Assembly (NCBI RefSeq): GCF_001954195.1
Contig: NZ_MBES01000065.1
Location: 62,001-126,000, forward strand
Direction: 5' to 3'
DNA length: 64,000 nt
Source of the DNA: Mycobacterium sp. IS-1264
GTDB lineage: Bacteria; Actinomycetota; Actinomycetes; Mycobacteriales; Mycobacteriaceae
Shown here: one piece after another, positions 20,863-29,873 of the stretch
Numbering within the stretch: the stretch's first letter is position 1
Layout: each line of letters begins with the position of its first letter
Translations under genes and position numbers: made by a program
The notes under the pieces: generated by a model
Databases searched by the model: none
What the model was told of the DNA's origin: nothing
The model's input: the letters and a program-made list of their open reading frames with translations, nothing else

Positions 20863-21575
20863 CTCGGCGGTTGATCCCGTGGCGCGGTGAACCGCTCGGA
20901 GCGGTCCCGGCTGACCCAGGCCAGGACCCCCACCACGGCAGCGGCCGCGAACGACGCGATTCCCAGCCAGACGCCCGCCCCGGTGAAGGACCGGGTATTG
21001 GGATCGGTGTAGCGGGCCTGGGCGGTCATCGTGCTCACCACGCCCGGCTTGAGCTTCCACGACACGACAGTGGGCTCGATGTGATCGCCGTTCGTCGAGG
21101 TCACCACGCCCGGGAAGGCGACGGTCAACTCGACGTCGGCGTCGTTGTCGGTCACCGACGTCAGATCCGCCCGGCCGTCCATGATCACCAGGTTGCCGCT
21201 TCTGCGCAGCGACAGATTCACGCCCTGCGCGTCGGCGTTCATGTGGGCCAGCTGCGGCACCTCGGCGAACGTCAGATCGGAGAACACCGCTTGGGAGCCC
21301 ACGTAGCCGTCGCTGTCGTAGTTCGACACCGCCACCTTCTGGCTGAACGGCAGATCGCCGCCGAGCTGCGGGCCGGGGTCCTTGGGGCTCTTCGGCTTGG
21401 CCGCCGCGATGATCTCCCCGGACACCAGGTCGTCGGGTGAGATGGTCAGCGACGCTCGGACCCGCAGGCATCCCGTGGCCAGCGGGACAAGCAGCAGCAG
21501 CATCGCGATGACCAGCACGCGGCGCCGGCGGGCGGTGAATCCTCGGACTCTCACTGGTGCAGAGCTGGCGGGCAC
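20859..21575 (-). CDS. lppM: Lipoprotein LppM
   Basis: A 238-residue lipoprotein with a second membrane anchor. The signal peptide (RRRVLVIAMLLLLVPLATGC) ends in a lipobox with the lipidated Cys in LATGC. The mature part has a beta-rich domain of about 150 residues, then a C-terminal helix (WLGIASFAAAAVVGVLAWVSR) and a short basic tail. M. tuberculosis LppM (Rv2171) has been linked to blocking phagosome maturation. Start GTG 21575 is the longest; starts 10-15 residues later would still leave a full signal peptide. Confidence 0.85.
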   Translation of the reverse strand: MPASSAPVRVRGFTARRRRVLVIAMLLLLVPLATGCLRVRASLTISPDDLVSGEIIAAAKPKSPKDPGPQLGGDLPFSQKVAVSNYDSDGYVGSQAVFSDLTFAEVPQLAHMNADAQGVNLSLRRSGNLVIMDGRADLTSVTDNDADVELTVAFPGVVTSTNGDHIEPTVVSWKLKPGVVSTMTAQARYTDPNTRSFTGAGVWLGIASFAAAAVVGVLAWVSRDRSERFTAPRDQPPS

Positions 21576-21605
21576 GAGGTCATCGTGCCAGATCCGGCAC
21601 GTCTG

Positions 21606-22214
21606 CTATAGGGGCAGGGCGCGGCCCAGGATCGCGAATGCCCGTGGGTCACCGGCGAAGTGGTAGCGGCGGATGACGTCGGTGAATCCCAGCCGCCGGT
21701 ACAACCGCCAGGCGCGGTTGGGCTCGCCGTTGGTTTCGGGAGTGGAGAGCAGGACGTTGCGCTCACCGCGGCCGGCCAGCAGCCGCCGGGCCAGCGCCTC
21801 GCCCAGGCCGCGGCCCTGCGCTCGAGGGTGGATGTGCAACTCGGTCAGCTCGAAGTAGCTGGTCATCAGCCGGGTGATCTCCTGAGACGGCAAGCCGCCC
21901 CGCTGCAAGCCCAGGACGACCTGCTGCTGCCACCACTGACCGGGGGCCCCGGGGTATCCGTAGGCCACGCCAAGCAGCGGCGCGTCGGTCAACTCCGCCG
22001 CCGACGGCGCCGCGCCGGTTGCGTCGGCTTCGACGTCGGCTTCAACGACGGCGGCTCCCTGCCACCCCTGCCGCCGAATGTGCTCCAGCCACATTGCGGC
22101 GCGCTGGTTCCCGGTGCCTCGCGGGTAGCGCATCGCGTCGACGTAGACACCGAGGGCGTCACCGAGGCGGCGCTCCATATCGTCCGGCGGCAGATCGATG
22201 AGGAATATCGCCAA
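21606..22214 (-). CDS. GNAT-family acetyltransferase (Rv2170 type)
   Basis: A 202-residue GNAT enzyme. The acetyl-CoA site is HPRAQGRGLGEALARRLL (R/Q-x2-G-x-G/A pattern), followed by PETNGEPNRAWRLYRRLGF, the usual C-terminal GNAT motif. M. tuberculosis Rv2170 has been reported to acetylate isocitrate dehydrogenase on lysine. The frame is open to 22475, but the TTG at 22214 gives MAIFLIDLPPDDMERRLGDA, matching the M. tuberculosis start, and has GAGGAGG about 10 nt upstream. I treat the upstream extension as untranslated. Confidence 0.85.
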   Translation of the reverse strand: MAIFLIDLPPDDMERRLGDALGVYVDAMRYPRGTGNQRAAMWLEHIRRQGWQGAAVVEADVEADATGAAPSAAELTDAPLLGVAYGYPGAPGQWWQQQVVLGLQRGGLPSQEITRLMTSYFELTELHIHPRAQGRGLGEALARRLLAGRGERNVLLSTPETNGEPNRAWRLYRRLGFTDVIRRYHFAGDPRAFAILGRALPL

Positions 22215-22531
22215 CTCGCGGTGTCCTCCTCGGCCGTCCAGTGATTCGGTGTCGCGCCGTGCCGCTGCGTCATGATGTCTCGGCCGTGCGCGCCTACCGC
22301 CATTATCGGACCCCGCGACGCGCGGCGGGCGAGCGGTCGCGCCAACGGGCCATCGTCGTTGCGGCCCATCTGATTGCCGGAATGATCGCCGGGCGGTGCG
22401 GGGGATAGAATCGCCGACGAACCAGTGGTACGCCGCAGATAGACCTCGTATCATCTGAGTTAGTTGCCCCCACAACGGGCATCCGCGTGATATCGATAGT
22501 TACGTGCCAAGCGGTCGGCAAGGAGGGACGA
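22215..22531. other. Intergenic region between the divergent GNAT and DUF3040 genes
   Basis: These 317 bp separate two divergent genes and should hold both promoters. The left part stays open in the GNAT frame but has no conserved protein motif. The right part (about 22430-22505) is less GC-rich, with TTGCCC at 22464 and TATCGAT at 22491 as weak promoter-like elements. The RBS AAGGAGGG at 22520-22527 belongs to the gene at 22532. Confidence 0.5.
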
Positions 22532-22933
22532 ATGCCACTCTCCGATCATGAGCAGCGGATGCTCGATCAGATCGAGAGCGCTCTCTATGCCGAGGACCCC
22601 AAGTTCGCTTCGAGCGTACGTGGCGGGGGGTTCCGGGCGCCGACGGCACGGCGGCGGTTGCAGGGCGCGGCGCTGTTCATCATCGGTCTGGCGATGCTGG
22701 TGTCCGGCGTGGCATTCAAGGCGACGATGATCGGGAACTTCCCGATTCTCAGCGTCTTTGGCTTCATCGTGATGTTCGGCGGCGTGGTGTTCGCGATCAC
22801 CGGTCCGCGGTTGGCCGGCAGGTCGGGCCACTCGGGTTCAATGCCGGGACGGCAGCAGCGTCGCGGCAAGGGCGGCGGTGGCTCGTTCACCAGTCGTATG
22901 GAGGACCGGTTCCGCCGTCGCTTCGACGATTAA
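22532..22933 (+). CDS. DUF3040-type membrane protein (Rv2169c type)
   Basis: A 133-residue protein from ATG 22532, four nt after a strong RBS (AAGGAGGG). The N-terminus MPLSDHEQRMLDQIESALYAEDP is the signature of the actinobacterial DUF3040 family. Two membrane segments follow (GAALFIIGLAMLVSGVAFKA and ILSVFGFIVMFGGVVFAIT), then a Gly/Arg-rich cytoplasmic tail. Function unknown. It is the last gene before the division cluster and is closed off by a strong hairpin terminator. The stop codon is inside a tandem repeat. Confidence 0.85.
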   Translation: MPLSDHEQRMLDQIESALYAEDPKFASSVRGGGFRAPTARRRLQGAALFIIGLAMLVSGVAFKATMIGNFPILSVFGFIVMFGGVVFAITGPRLAGRSGHSGSMPGRQQRRGKGGGGSFTSRMEDRFRRRFDD

Positions 22934-22959
22934 CTTCAGCGATTAGCTTCAGCGATTAG
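22921..22959 (+). repeat. 13-bp tandem repeat (3 copies) enclosing a stop codon
   Basis: Three near-identical units at 22921-22933, 22934-22946 and 22947-22959 (second and third: CTTCAGCGATTAG). The first unit codes for the last residues FDD and the TAA stop of the DUF3040 gene; the other copies are downstream. Confidence 0.85.
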
Positions 22960-22992
22960 CCGGATCACCTGACACAGCATCACCTGGCACAC

Positions 22993-23019
22993 CGGGGTAG
23001 CCGATGGCTACCCCGTTTT
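22993..23019 (+). terminator. Rho-independent-like terminator after the DUF3040 gene
   Basis: A perfect 10-bp stem CGGGGTAGCC (22993-23002), loop GAT, GGCTACCCCG (23006-23015), followed by TTTT (23016-23019). It isolates the DUF3040 gene from the mraZ promoter region. Confidence 0.8.
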
Positions 23020-23062
23020 CGTGTTCGAGCCCAATTCGAGCCCGAACCGATCCCAAACCGAG

Positions 23063-23100
23063 CCCCACTTAGCCCCACGCGGACGCCCCATTTGGCCCCA
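23063..23100 (-). promoter_or_regulatory. Array of four TGGGG elements on the minus strand upstream of mraZ
   Basis: CCCCA occurs at 23063, 23073, 23086 and 23096, that is TGGGG on the minus strand with spacings of 10, 13 and 10 bp. This resembles the MraZ-box pattern in inverted orientation, about 130 bp upstream of the main array. Function is inferred only. Confidence 0.35.
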
Positions 23101-23230
23101 CCGACCGACTTTGGCGCCTTGAAATGCGAGTTTCCGACGCCGCGATCGGGTCCCCGGGTGGACTCGGACCGCTGTGGGGCGGCCCTACGTGGCGGACGAC
23201 CTGGAAAACCCGGCGCCGACACGGCAGTAA

Positions 23231-23265
23231 TGGGGCGAAGTGGGGGATTGTGGGGTATGGTGGCT
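23231..23265 (+). promoter_or_regulatory. MraZ box: TGGGG direct repeats with 10-bp period
   Basis: TGGGG begins at 23231, 23241 and 23251, and a fourth, weaker TGGCT at 23261. MraZ of other bacteria binds TGGGN repeats separated by 5 bp upstream of its own gene and thereby controls the dcw operon. Together with the mraZ gene 60 bp downstream this is a good operator candidate. A 12-bp duplication (GTTTGGGTGAGC/G) lies directly after it at 23271-23294. Confidence 0.75.
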
Positions 23266-23325
23266 GAAGTGTTTGGGTGAGCGTTTGGGTGAGGCGAAAG
23301 CCGGGTCTCCATGGGAGGTGAGCTG

Positions 23326-23757
23326 GTGTTTCTCGGCACCTACACGCCCAAGCTCGACGACAAAGGGCGGCTGACGTTGCCCGCCAAATTCCGCGACGCA
23401 CTGGCAGGGGGGTTGATGGTCACCAAGAGCCAAGATCACAGCCTGGCCGTGTACCCGCGGACGGAATTCGAGCAGCTGGCCCGACGGGCGAGCAAGACAT
23501 CGCGAAGCAACCCGGAAGCCAGGGCATTCCTGCGCAATCTGGCCGCCGGCACCGACGAGCAGCATCCCGACGCGCAGGGACGTATCACCTTGTCGTCCGA
23601 CCATCGCCGCTACGCCAACCTTTCCAAGGACTGCGTGGTGATCGGGGCGGTCGACTACCTCGAGATCTGGGATGCACAGGCCTGGCACGACTACCAGCAA
23701 ACCCACGAAGAGAACTTCTCCGCGGCCAGCGATGAAGCACTCGGCGACATCATCTGA
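23326..23757 (+). CDS. mraZ: Transcriptional regulator MraZ
   Basis: A 143-residue protein with two SpoVT/AbrB-like half-domains, seen as [16 protein letters not shown] (about 11-26) and [16 protein letters not shown] (about 83-98). MraZ forms a ring-shaped oligomer that binds repeats in its own promoter and can also bind the methyltransferase RsmH, encoded next. GTG 23326 is chosen because [15 protein letters not shown] is the family start and GGGAGGTGAG precedes it; ATG 23311 would add five residues. First gene of the dcw cluster. Confidence 0.95.
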   Translation: MFLGTYTPKLDDKGRLTLPAKFRDALAGGLMVTKSQDHSLAVYPRTEFEQLARRASKTSRSNPEARAFLRNLAAGTDEQHPDAQGRITLSSDHRRYANLSKDCVVIGAVDYLEIWDAQAWHDYQQTHEENFSAASDEALGDII

Positions 23758-24961
23758 GGCGCATGCCCGTGCATCGTGGCCTCTGCCCGAACCGACCCTG
23801 GCGTACTTCCCCAACGCCAGGTTCGTGCCTTCGGACAGGGACCTCGGTGCCTGGGCGTCCCGCCCGATCCGGGGAGGTGTTGCGGTGGTTGACGATCCAG
23901 AAGATTTGGGCCCAGAAGATTTGGGCCCAGAAGATTTGGGCCCAGGGAAATTCGGGCATGTGCCCGTCCTGGCGCAACGTTGCTTCGAGCTGCTCACCCC
24001 CGCATTGACCCGCTATCACGCGGACGGGTCGGGGGCGGTCCTCGTCGACGCGACCATCGGCGCGGGCGGGCACGCGGCGCGGTTCCTCACCGAATTACCC
24101 GGCCTGCGGCTGATCGGGCTCGACCGCGACCCCAGCGCGCTGGATATCGCCCGCAATCGGCTGAGGCAGTTCGAAGACCGAATCACGTTGGTGCACACGC
24201 GCTATGACGGGCTTGCCGCGGCGCTGGCCGAATCCGGTTACGCCCCAGTCGAATCGGTGGACGGCGTGTTGTTCGATCTCGGCGTTTCGTCCATGCAGCT
24301 CGACCGCGCGGAGCGGGGCTTTGCGTACGCCCAGGACGCGCCGCTGGACATGCGGATGGACCCGGGCTCGCCGCTTACCGCGGCTGACATCGTCAACACC
24401 TACGACGAGCGTGCCCTGACGGACATCCTGCGCCGCTACGGCGAGGAGCGGTTCGCACGCCGGATTGCCGGACACATCGTCCGGCAGCGCGCCCGCACCC
24501 CGTTGACGTCGACGTCCGAGCTGGTTGCCCTGATCTACCAAGCGATTCCGGCCCCGGCCCGGCGCACCGGCGGGCACCCTGCCAAGCGCACGTTTCAGGC
24601 GCTGCGGATCGCGGTCAACGAGGAGCTGGACTCGCTGCGGGGCGCCATTCCCGCCGCGCTGGGCGCGCTGGCCGCCGCGGGCCGCATCGTGGTGCTGGCC
24701 TACCAGTCGCTGGAAGACCGCATCGTCAAGCGCGTGTTCGCCGACGCGACCGCCTCGCGCTCGCCGGTGGACCTACCGGTCGAATTGCCGGGGCACGCGC
24801 CGCGATTCAGGTCGTTGACGCGCGGTGCCGAACGCGCCGACGCCGCGGAGATCGAGCGCAACCCGCGCAGCGCCGCGGTGCGATTACGGGCCCTGCAACG
24901 GGTGCAGCACGGGGTGGAACCGAATGCCGAAGCGCAGACAACCGGGAAGGGCGACGCATGA
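23732..24961 (+). CDS. rsmH: 16S rRNA (cytosine-1402-N4)-methyltransferase RsmH
   Basis: A SAM-dependent methyltransferase of about 409 residues (mraW). Motifs are [15 protein letters not shown] (SAM site), [28 protein letters not shown] and [18 protein letters not shown]. The N-terminal extension [18 protein letters not shown] is nearly the same in M. tuberculosis, so it is translated; that supports ATG 23732, which overlaps mraZ by 26 bp. GTG 23885 with GGGGAGGT upstream could give a shorter form. The extension carries a 15-bp tandem repeat coding three PEDLG units, which I do not recall in M. tuberculosis. Confidence 0.9.
   Translation: MKHSATSSEAHARASWPLPEPTLAYFPNARFVPSDRDLGAWASRPIRGGVAVVDDPEDLGPEDLGPEDLGPGKFGHVPVLAQRCFELLTPALTRYHADGSGAVLVDATIGAGGHAARFLTELPGLRLIGLDRDPSALDIARNRLRQFEDRITLVHTRYDGLAAALAESGYAPVESVDGVLFDLGVSSMQLDRAERGFAYAQDAPLDMRMDPGSPLTAADIVNTYDERALTDILRRYGEERFARRIAGHIVRQRARTPLTSTSELVALIYQAIPAPARRTGGHPAKRTFQALRIAVNEELDSLRGAIPAALGALAAAGRIVVLAYQSLEDRIVKRVFADATASRSPVDLPVELPGHAPRFRSLTRGAERADAAEIERNPRSAAVRLRALQRVQHGVEPNAEAQTTGKGDA
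23897..23945 (+). repeat. 15-bp in-frame tandem repeat in rsmH
   Basis: CCAGAAGATTTGGGC occurs three times without a mismatch (23897-23911, 23912-23926, 23927-23941), plus a 4-bp partial copy. It encodes PEDLG repeats in the N-terminal extension of RsmH. The AT-rich codons GAA GAT TTG are unlike the surrounding gene. Confidence 0.9.
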
Positions 24962-26115
24962 AGGCAAAGCGCGACACGCAGAAACGCCGCGCTGTCGGTG
25001 ACCGCCGCGATCGGCGCGACGGCGTTGCCCGCAAAGGCAGGCGCGCCGTCGCAGAGTCGGCATCGTCGCGGCGGACCCGGCCGGGCAGGAGCGCCGCGCC
25101 CACCCGCGACGCCCGGGCGCCCAAATCGGGTCCCCAGACCAGCCCCATCGCCCGGCCGGTCGAGCGGGCGGCCCGTCCCAAGAGCACAAGCCAGGCCAAG
25201 GCGCGGGCAAAGGCGCGAAAAGCCAAGGCGCCCAAGGTTGTCCGGCCTCGCCTGAGCGAACGGTTGGCCAACCGGCTGGCATCGATTGACCTGCGGCCCC
25301 GGACCTTGGCGCGCAAGGTGCCGTTCGTCGTGCTGGTGATCGGGGCCCTCGGTCTGGGGCTGGGCCTGACGCTGTGGTTGTCCACCGATTCCGCGGAGCG
25401 TTCCTACCAGTTGAGCCATGCCCGGGAGAAGAACCGGTTGCTGCAGCAGCAGAAGGAGTCGCTGGAACGCGATGTGCGCGAGGCGGAGTCGGCGCCGGCG
25501 CTCGCCGAGGCGGCCCGCAAGCAGGGCATGATCCCGACGCGGGACACCGCCCACCTGGTCCAGGATCCGGCCGGCAATTGGGTGGTGGTGGGCACGCCCA
25601 AGCCGGCCGACGGCGTTCCGCCGCCGCCGCTGAACACCAAGCTTCCCGAGCCGGGCCCGCCGCCACCCCCGAAGCCGGTGGCGCTTCCCCCGGAGGTCCC
25701 GGTTCGGGTACAGCCCGCCCCGGCCGGTCCTGGTGTTCCCGGTGTTCCGTCGGCGCCGGCCAGGTCAGGGCCGGAGGCATTGCTGCGCGCGCCTGACGGC
25801 TCGACGACCGTCGGCGGCCAGCACCTGACGCAGCCCACGTCGCCGCTGCCGGGCATGCCCGGCGGGCCGGCCATCGGGCAGTTCCCCGGTGTGCTCCCGC
25901 TGCCGGGCCTGCCGGCGCCCGCGAGTCCGGCGCAGGCGGGTCCGGCGACTGGGTCGCTGCCCCCCGAAGTGTCAGTTCCGTTGGGCGGGCTGCCGATCCC
26001 GGCTGCGCCCCGGGTTCCCGCGCCGCTGCCCGCCGAAGTGCCGGTGCCGGTGCAACCGGGGGCGCAAGCACCCCAGGCTGTGATGCCGGCGCCCGCGATG
26101 GGTGCGCCCCGATGA
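24958..26115 (+). CDS. FtsL-like divisome protein with a long proline-rich tail (Rv2164c type)
   Basis: A 385-residue bitopic membrane protein. A very basic cytoplasmic region (1-115) precedes one membrane helix ([21 protein letters not shown]). Then a coiled coil follows ([20 protein letters not shown]), the arrangement and position of FtsL between rsmH and the septal transpeptidase. The final 190 residues are Pro/Gly/Ala/Val-rich and presumably disordered in the periplasm, a mycobacterial feature. It should bind FtsQ/FtsB-like partners and activate FtsW-PbpB. ATG 24958 overlaps the rsmH stop (ATGA). Confidence 0.85.
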   Translation: MKAKRDTQKRRAVGDRRDRRDGVARKGRRAVAESASSRRTRPGRSAAPTRDARAPKSGPQTSPIARPVERAARPKSTSQAKARAKARKAKAPKVVRPRLSERLANRLASIDLRPRTLARKVPFVVLVIGALGLGLGLTLWLSTDSAERSYQLSHAREKNRLLQQQKESLERDVREAESAPALAEAARKQGMIPTRDTAHLVQDPAGNWVVVGTPKPADGVPPPPLNTKLPEPGPPPPPKPVALPPEVPVRVQPAPAGPGVPGVPSAPARSGPEALLRAPDGSTTVGGQHLTQPTSPLPGMPGGPAIGQFPGVLPLPGLPAPASPAQAGPATGSLPPEVSVPLGGLPIPAAPRVPAPLPAEVPVPVQPGAQAPQAVMPAPAMGAPR

Positions 26116-28172
26116 GCCGGGGCGAGTCCCGGCGCGCCCGGCGGTCGCCGACGACCCGCGGTCCCGGTACTGCGCGAGGAGCCAAGGAGATAGGGAAAAC
26201 GAGGCGAGCCCGCAAGCCGGAGAAAGCTCAGAAAGCTCCGAAAGCCCAGAAAGCTCAGAAAGCCCCGAAAGCCAAGGAGGCCAACAAGTCCCGCGCGCCC
26301 GGACGGCCCGATGCGCCGGGTCGCTCCGCACGGGAGCGGCGGACCCGTCAGCTGGTGGACGCCGGCACGCGCGGTGCGTCGTTCGTTTTCCGGCATCGGG
26401 CGGGCAATGCGGCCATCTTGGCGCTGATGCTGGTGGCAGTCGTGCAGCTCTTCGTCCTGCAGGTGACGAACGCGCCGACGCTGCGGGCGCAGGCGGCCGG
26501 CCAGCTCAAGGTCACCGACGTCGAAAAGGCCGTCCGCGGCAGCATCGTCGACCGCAACAACGAACGCCTGGCGTTCACCATCGAGTCGCGGGCGTTGACG
26601 TTCCAGCCGAAGCGAATTCGCAAGCAATTGGAAGAGGCCAAGAACAAGAACTCGGCCGCCCCCGATCCGCAGCAGCGGATGCGGGACATCGCCAAGGAGG
26701 TCGCGGCCCGGCTGAACAACAAGCCGGACTATCAGACCGTCCTGAAGAAGTTGCAAAGCAACGACAACTTCGTCTACCTGGCTCGCGCCGTCGACCCCGC
26801 CGTCGCCGGCGCGATCTCCGACAAGTATCCCGAAGTCGGTTCGGAGCGGCAGGATCTGCGCCAGTACCCGGGCGGATCGCTGGCGGCCAACATCGTCGGC
26901 GGCATCGACTGGGACGGCCACGGGCTGCTCGGGCTGGAGGACTCGCTGGATGCCGTGCTGTCGGGAACCGACGGCTCGGTCACCTACGACCGCGGCTCGG
27001 ACGGCGTGGTCATCCCCGGCAGTTACCGCAACCGGCATCGGGCGGTCAACGGTTCGACCGTCCAGCTCACCATCGACGACGACATCCAGTTCTACGTTCA
27101 GCAGCAGGTCCAGCTGGCCAAGGATGCGTCTGGGGCACACAACGTTTCGGCGGTCGTGCTGGACGCCAAGAACGGCGACGTGTTGGCCATGGCCAACGAC
27201 AACACCTTCGACCCGTCGCAGGACATTGGGCGTCAGGGTGACAAGCAGCTGGGCAACCTGGTGGTGTCCTCGCCGTTCGAGCCGGGCTCGGTGAACAAGG
27301 TGATCACCGCGTCCGCGCTCATGGAATATGGGCTGAGTAACCCCGACGAGGTGTTGCAAGTGCCGGGCTCGATCCAGATGGGCGGCGTCACCATCCATGA
27401 CGCCTGGGAACACGGCGTGATGCCCTACACCACCACCGGCGTATTCGGAAAGTCGTCCAACGTCGGCACCCTGATGCTGGCGCAGCGCGTCGGTCCGGAA
27501 CGCTTCTATGACATGGTCCGCAAGTTCGGGCTGGGTCAGCGCACCGGCGTCGGGCTGCCCGGTGAAAGCGCCGGGCTGGTGCCGCCCATCGACCAGTGGT
27601 CGGGCAGCACCTTCTCGAACCTGCCTATCGGCCAAGGCCTTTCGATGACGCTGCTGCAGATGACCGATATGTACCAGACCATCGCGAACGATGGCGTGCG
27701 GGTACCGCCGCGGATCATCAAGGCCACCATCGCACCCGACGGCACCCGTACCGAGGAACCCCGCCCGGAGGGTATCCGCGTGGTGTCGCCGCAGACGGCG
27801 CAGACCGTGCGGGGCATGCTGCGCGCCGTCGTCCAGCACGACCCGATGGGGTATCAGCAGGGCACCGGTCCGGCCGCCGGGGTCCCCGGCTATCAGATCG
27901 CCGGCAAGACCGGCACCGCCCAGCAGATCAACCCCGGCTGCGGCTGTTACTTCGACGACGTCTACTGGATCACCTTCGCCGGCATGGCCACCGCCGACAA
28001 CCCCCGCTACGTCATCGGCATCATGATGGACAACCCGCAGCGCAACGCCGACGGCACGCCGGGGCACTCGGCGGCCCCGCTGTTCCACAACATCGCCGGC
28101 TGGCTGATGCAGCGGGAAAACGTGCCGCTGTCGCCCGACCCGGGCCCGCCGCTGACGCTGCAGGCCATGTAG
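26112..28172 (+). CDS. pbpB: Septal peptidoglycan transpeptidase PbpB (FtsI/PBP3)
   Basis: A 686-residue class B penicillin-binding protein that crosslinks septal peptidoglycan with FtsW. The cytoplasmic tail (about 1-95) is basic with KAQKAPKAQKAQKAP-type repeats. One membrane helix follows (NAAILALMLVAVVQLFVLQV), then the pedestal domain (RGSIVDRNNERLAF) and transpeptidase. Active-site motifs are SVNK (nucleophile Ser), SSN in FGKSSNVG and KTGTAQQ. ATG 26112 overlaps the previous stop by 4 bp. In M. tuberculosis a PE_PGRS gene and others separate pbpB from murE; here only 168 bp do. Confidence 0.95.
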   Translation: MSRGESRRARRSPTTRGPGTARGAKEIGKTRRARKPEKAQKAPKAQKAQKAPKAKEANKSRAPGRPDAPGRSARERRTRQLVDAGTRGASFVFRHRAGNAAILALMLVAVVQLFVLQVTNAPTLRAQAAGQLKVTDVEKAVRGSIVDRNNERLAFTIESRALTFQPKRIRKQLEEAKNKNSAAPDPQQRMRDIAKEVAARLNNKPDYQTVLKKLQSNDNFVYLARAVDPAVAGAISDKYPEVGSERQDLRQYPGGSLAANIVGGIDWDGHGLLGLEDSLDAVLSGTDGSVTYDRGSDGVVIPGSYRNRHRAVNGSTVQLTIDDDIQFYVQQQVQLAKDASGAHNVSAVVLDAKNGDVLAMANDNTFDPSQDIGRQGDKQLGNLVVSSPFEPGSVNKVITASALMEYGLSNPDEVLQVPGSIQMGGVTIHDAWEHGVMPYTTTGVFGKSSNVGTLMLAQRVGPERFYDMVRKFGLGQRTGVGLPGESAGLVPPIDQWSGSTFSNLPIGQGLSMTLLQMTDMYQTIANDGVRVPPRIIKATIAPDGTRTEEPRPEGIRVVSPQTAQTVRGMLRAVVQHDPMGYQQGTGPAAGVPGYQIAGKTGTAQQINPGCGCYFDDVYWITFAGMATADNPRYVIGIMMDNPQRNADGTPGHSAAPLFHNIAGWLMQRENVPLSPDPGPPLTLQAM

Positions 28173-28190
28173 CGGCCGACCACCCAGCCC

Positions 28191-28250
28191 GTCGAGTGTG
28201 CGGTGAGGGCGCCACCAGCGCGCACTGCGAGCCCTCAACGCACACTCGAT
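28191..28250. repeat. Imperfect inverted repeat, 20-bp arms, between pbpB and murE
   Basis: Left arm GTCGAGTGTGCGGTGAGGGC (28191-28210) and right arm GCCCTCAACGCACACTCGAT (28231-28250) are complementary at 18 of 20 positions around a 20-bp spacer. There is no T-tract. It could be a small dispersed palindromic element, or a hairpin weakening readthrough from pbpB into murE. Confidence 0.75.
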
Positions 28251-28340
28251 GGACGAGCCAACCTCGTTGGGCCGTGCGCCTAGGTAGGGTGTCATGGCTG
28301 ATCATGGGGATCACGCCGCGTCGTCAGGGAGGTGACACAG

Positions 28341-29873
28341 GTGGTGGCCACTGGGTTGTGTCCCCGCGACACCGCGGGCGTGCGGCTGCCCGTGCTGGCC
28401 GCCCAGGTGGGCGCGGTTCTCGCGGGCCAGGCCGCGGCCGTGCCTGACGTGGCGATCACCGGTGTGACGCTGCGTGCCCAGGATGTTCAGCCCGGTGATC
28501 TGTTCGCCGCCCTGCCCGGCTCGTCCACCCACGGCGCGCGGTTTGCCGGCGAGGCGATCGAGCGCGGCGCCGTCGCGGTGCTCACCGACGGCGCCGGGAT
28601 CGGGGAGATCGGCGCTCAGGGCAGCGTGCCCACGCTGGTGCACCCCGCGCCGCGCAGCGTGCTCGGTGGCCTGGCCGCCACCGTGTACGGAAACCCGTCC
28701 GAGAAGATGACCATCGTCGGCATCACCGGAACGTCGGGCAAGACCACCACGACGTATCTGGTGGAGTCCGGTCTGCGGTCCGGCGGGCGCACCCCGGGGC
28801 TCATCGGCACGGTCGGCATCCGCATCGACGGCGTCGACGTCCCCAGCACGCTGACGACGCCGGAGGCGCCCGCGCTGCAGGCGATGCTGGCCGCCATGGC
28901 CGAACGGGGGGTCGACACCGTGGTCATGGAGGTGTCCAGCCACGCGCTGACGCTGGGCCGGGTGGACGGCACCGGATTCGTGGTGGGCGCCTTCACCAAC
29001 CTTTCCCGTGACCACCTCGACTTTCACCCCACCATGGCCGACTACTTCGAGGCGAAGGCGTTGCTGTTCGACCCCGACTCGGCGCTGCGCGCCCGGACGG
29101 CGGTGGTGTGCATCGACGACGACGCCGGGCGCGCAATGGCCGCCCGGGCGGGTGCGGCGATCACCGTCAGCGTCGAAGACCAGCCCGCCGATTGGCGAGC
29201 CGTCGACGTGGCGCCGATGGGAGCCGGGGGACAGGAGTTCACTGTCGTCGACCCCGCCGGCGGCCGGCACCGGGTCGGCATCCGGCTACCCGGGCGCTAC
29301 AACGTCGCCAATTGCCTTGTCGCGCTGGCCATTCTCGATGCTGTCGGGGTCTCCGTCGAGCGGGCGTCGCGGGGGCTGCTCGAAACCCGGGTCCCGGGGC
29401 GGCTGGAAGAGATCGACTGTGGGCAGGATTTTCTTGCGCTGGTCGACTACGCGCACAAGCCGGGCGCGCTGCGGGCCGTGCTGACCACGTTGCGGCGGCC
29501 GGGTCGACGGCTGGCGGTGGTGTTCGGTGCCGGCGGCGACCGCGACCCGGGCAAGCGGCGGCCGATGGGCGAAATCGCCGCCGAGCTCGCCGATTTGGTC
29601 GTCGTCACCGACGACAACCCGCGCGACGAGGACCCCGCGGCAATCCGGCGCGAGATCCTCGCGGGAGCGGCCGAGGGCAAGGCCCAGGTCGTCGAGATTG
29701 GCGACCGCCGCGCGGCGATCGACCACGCCGTCGCCTGGGCGGGCCCCGGCGACGTCGTCGTGATCGCCGGCAAGGGCCACGAGACCGGGCAGCGCAGCGC
29801 GGGCCAGACCCGCCCCTTCGACGATCGGGTGGAACTCGCCGACGCGATACGGGCCCGGGGGGCCGCGCGATGA
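28341..29873 (+). CDS. murE: UDP-MurNAc-L-Ala-D-Glu:meso-diaminopimelate ligase MurE
   Basis: A 510-residue Mur ligase that adds meso-DAP to the UDP-muramyl dipeptide in the cytoplasm. The ATP P-loop is [15 protein letters not shown], followed by MEVSSHAL and [19 protein letters not shown] carries the DNPR motif that selects meso-DAP over lysine. GTG 28341 lies 6 bp after AGGGAGGTG; GTG 28332 overlaps that RBS and is less likely. It is followed by murF with a 4-bp overlap. Confidence 0.95.
   Translation: MVATGLCPRDTAGVRLPVLAAQVGAVLAGQAAAVPDVAITGVTLRAQDVQPGDLFAALPGSSTHGARFAGEAIERGAVAVLTDGAGIGEIGAQGSVPTLVHPAPRSVLGGLAATVYGNPSEKMTIVGITGTSGKTTTTYLVESGLRSGGRTPGLIGTVGIRIDGVDVPSTLTTPEAPALQAMLAAMAERGVDTVVMEVSSHALTLGRVDGTGFVVGAFTNLSRDHLDFHPTMADYFEAKALLFDPDSALRARTAVVCIDDDAGRAMAARAGAAITVSVEDQPADWRAVDVAPMGAGGQEFTVVDPAGGRHRVGIRLPGRYNVANCLVALAILDAVGVSVERASRGLLETRVPGRLEEIDCGQDFLALVDYAHKPGALRAVLTTLRRPGRRLAVVFGAGGDRDPGKRRPMGEIAAELADLVVVTDDNPRDEDPAAIRREILAGAAEGKAQVVEIGDRRAAIDHAVAWAGPGDVVVIAGKGHETGQRSAGQTRPFDDRVELADAIRARGAAR

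Noticed and set aside
22215..22475. 87-residue N-terminal extension of the GNAT protein
   Set aside because: It is Arg/Gly-rich without conserved sequence; the TTG at 22214 has an RBS and matches the family start.
23897..23945. CRISPR-like repeat array
   Set aside because: The repeats are contiguous with no spacers, are in frame within rsmH, and no cas genes are present.
25404..28295. 963-codon open frame on the minus strand opposite the FtsL-like gene and pbpB
   Set aside because: It is a shadow of high-GC third positions. It has no domain motif, and both + strand genes carry clear family signatures.
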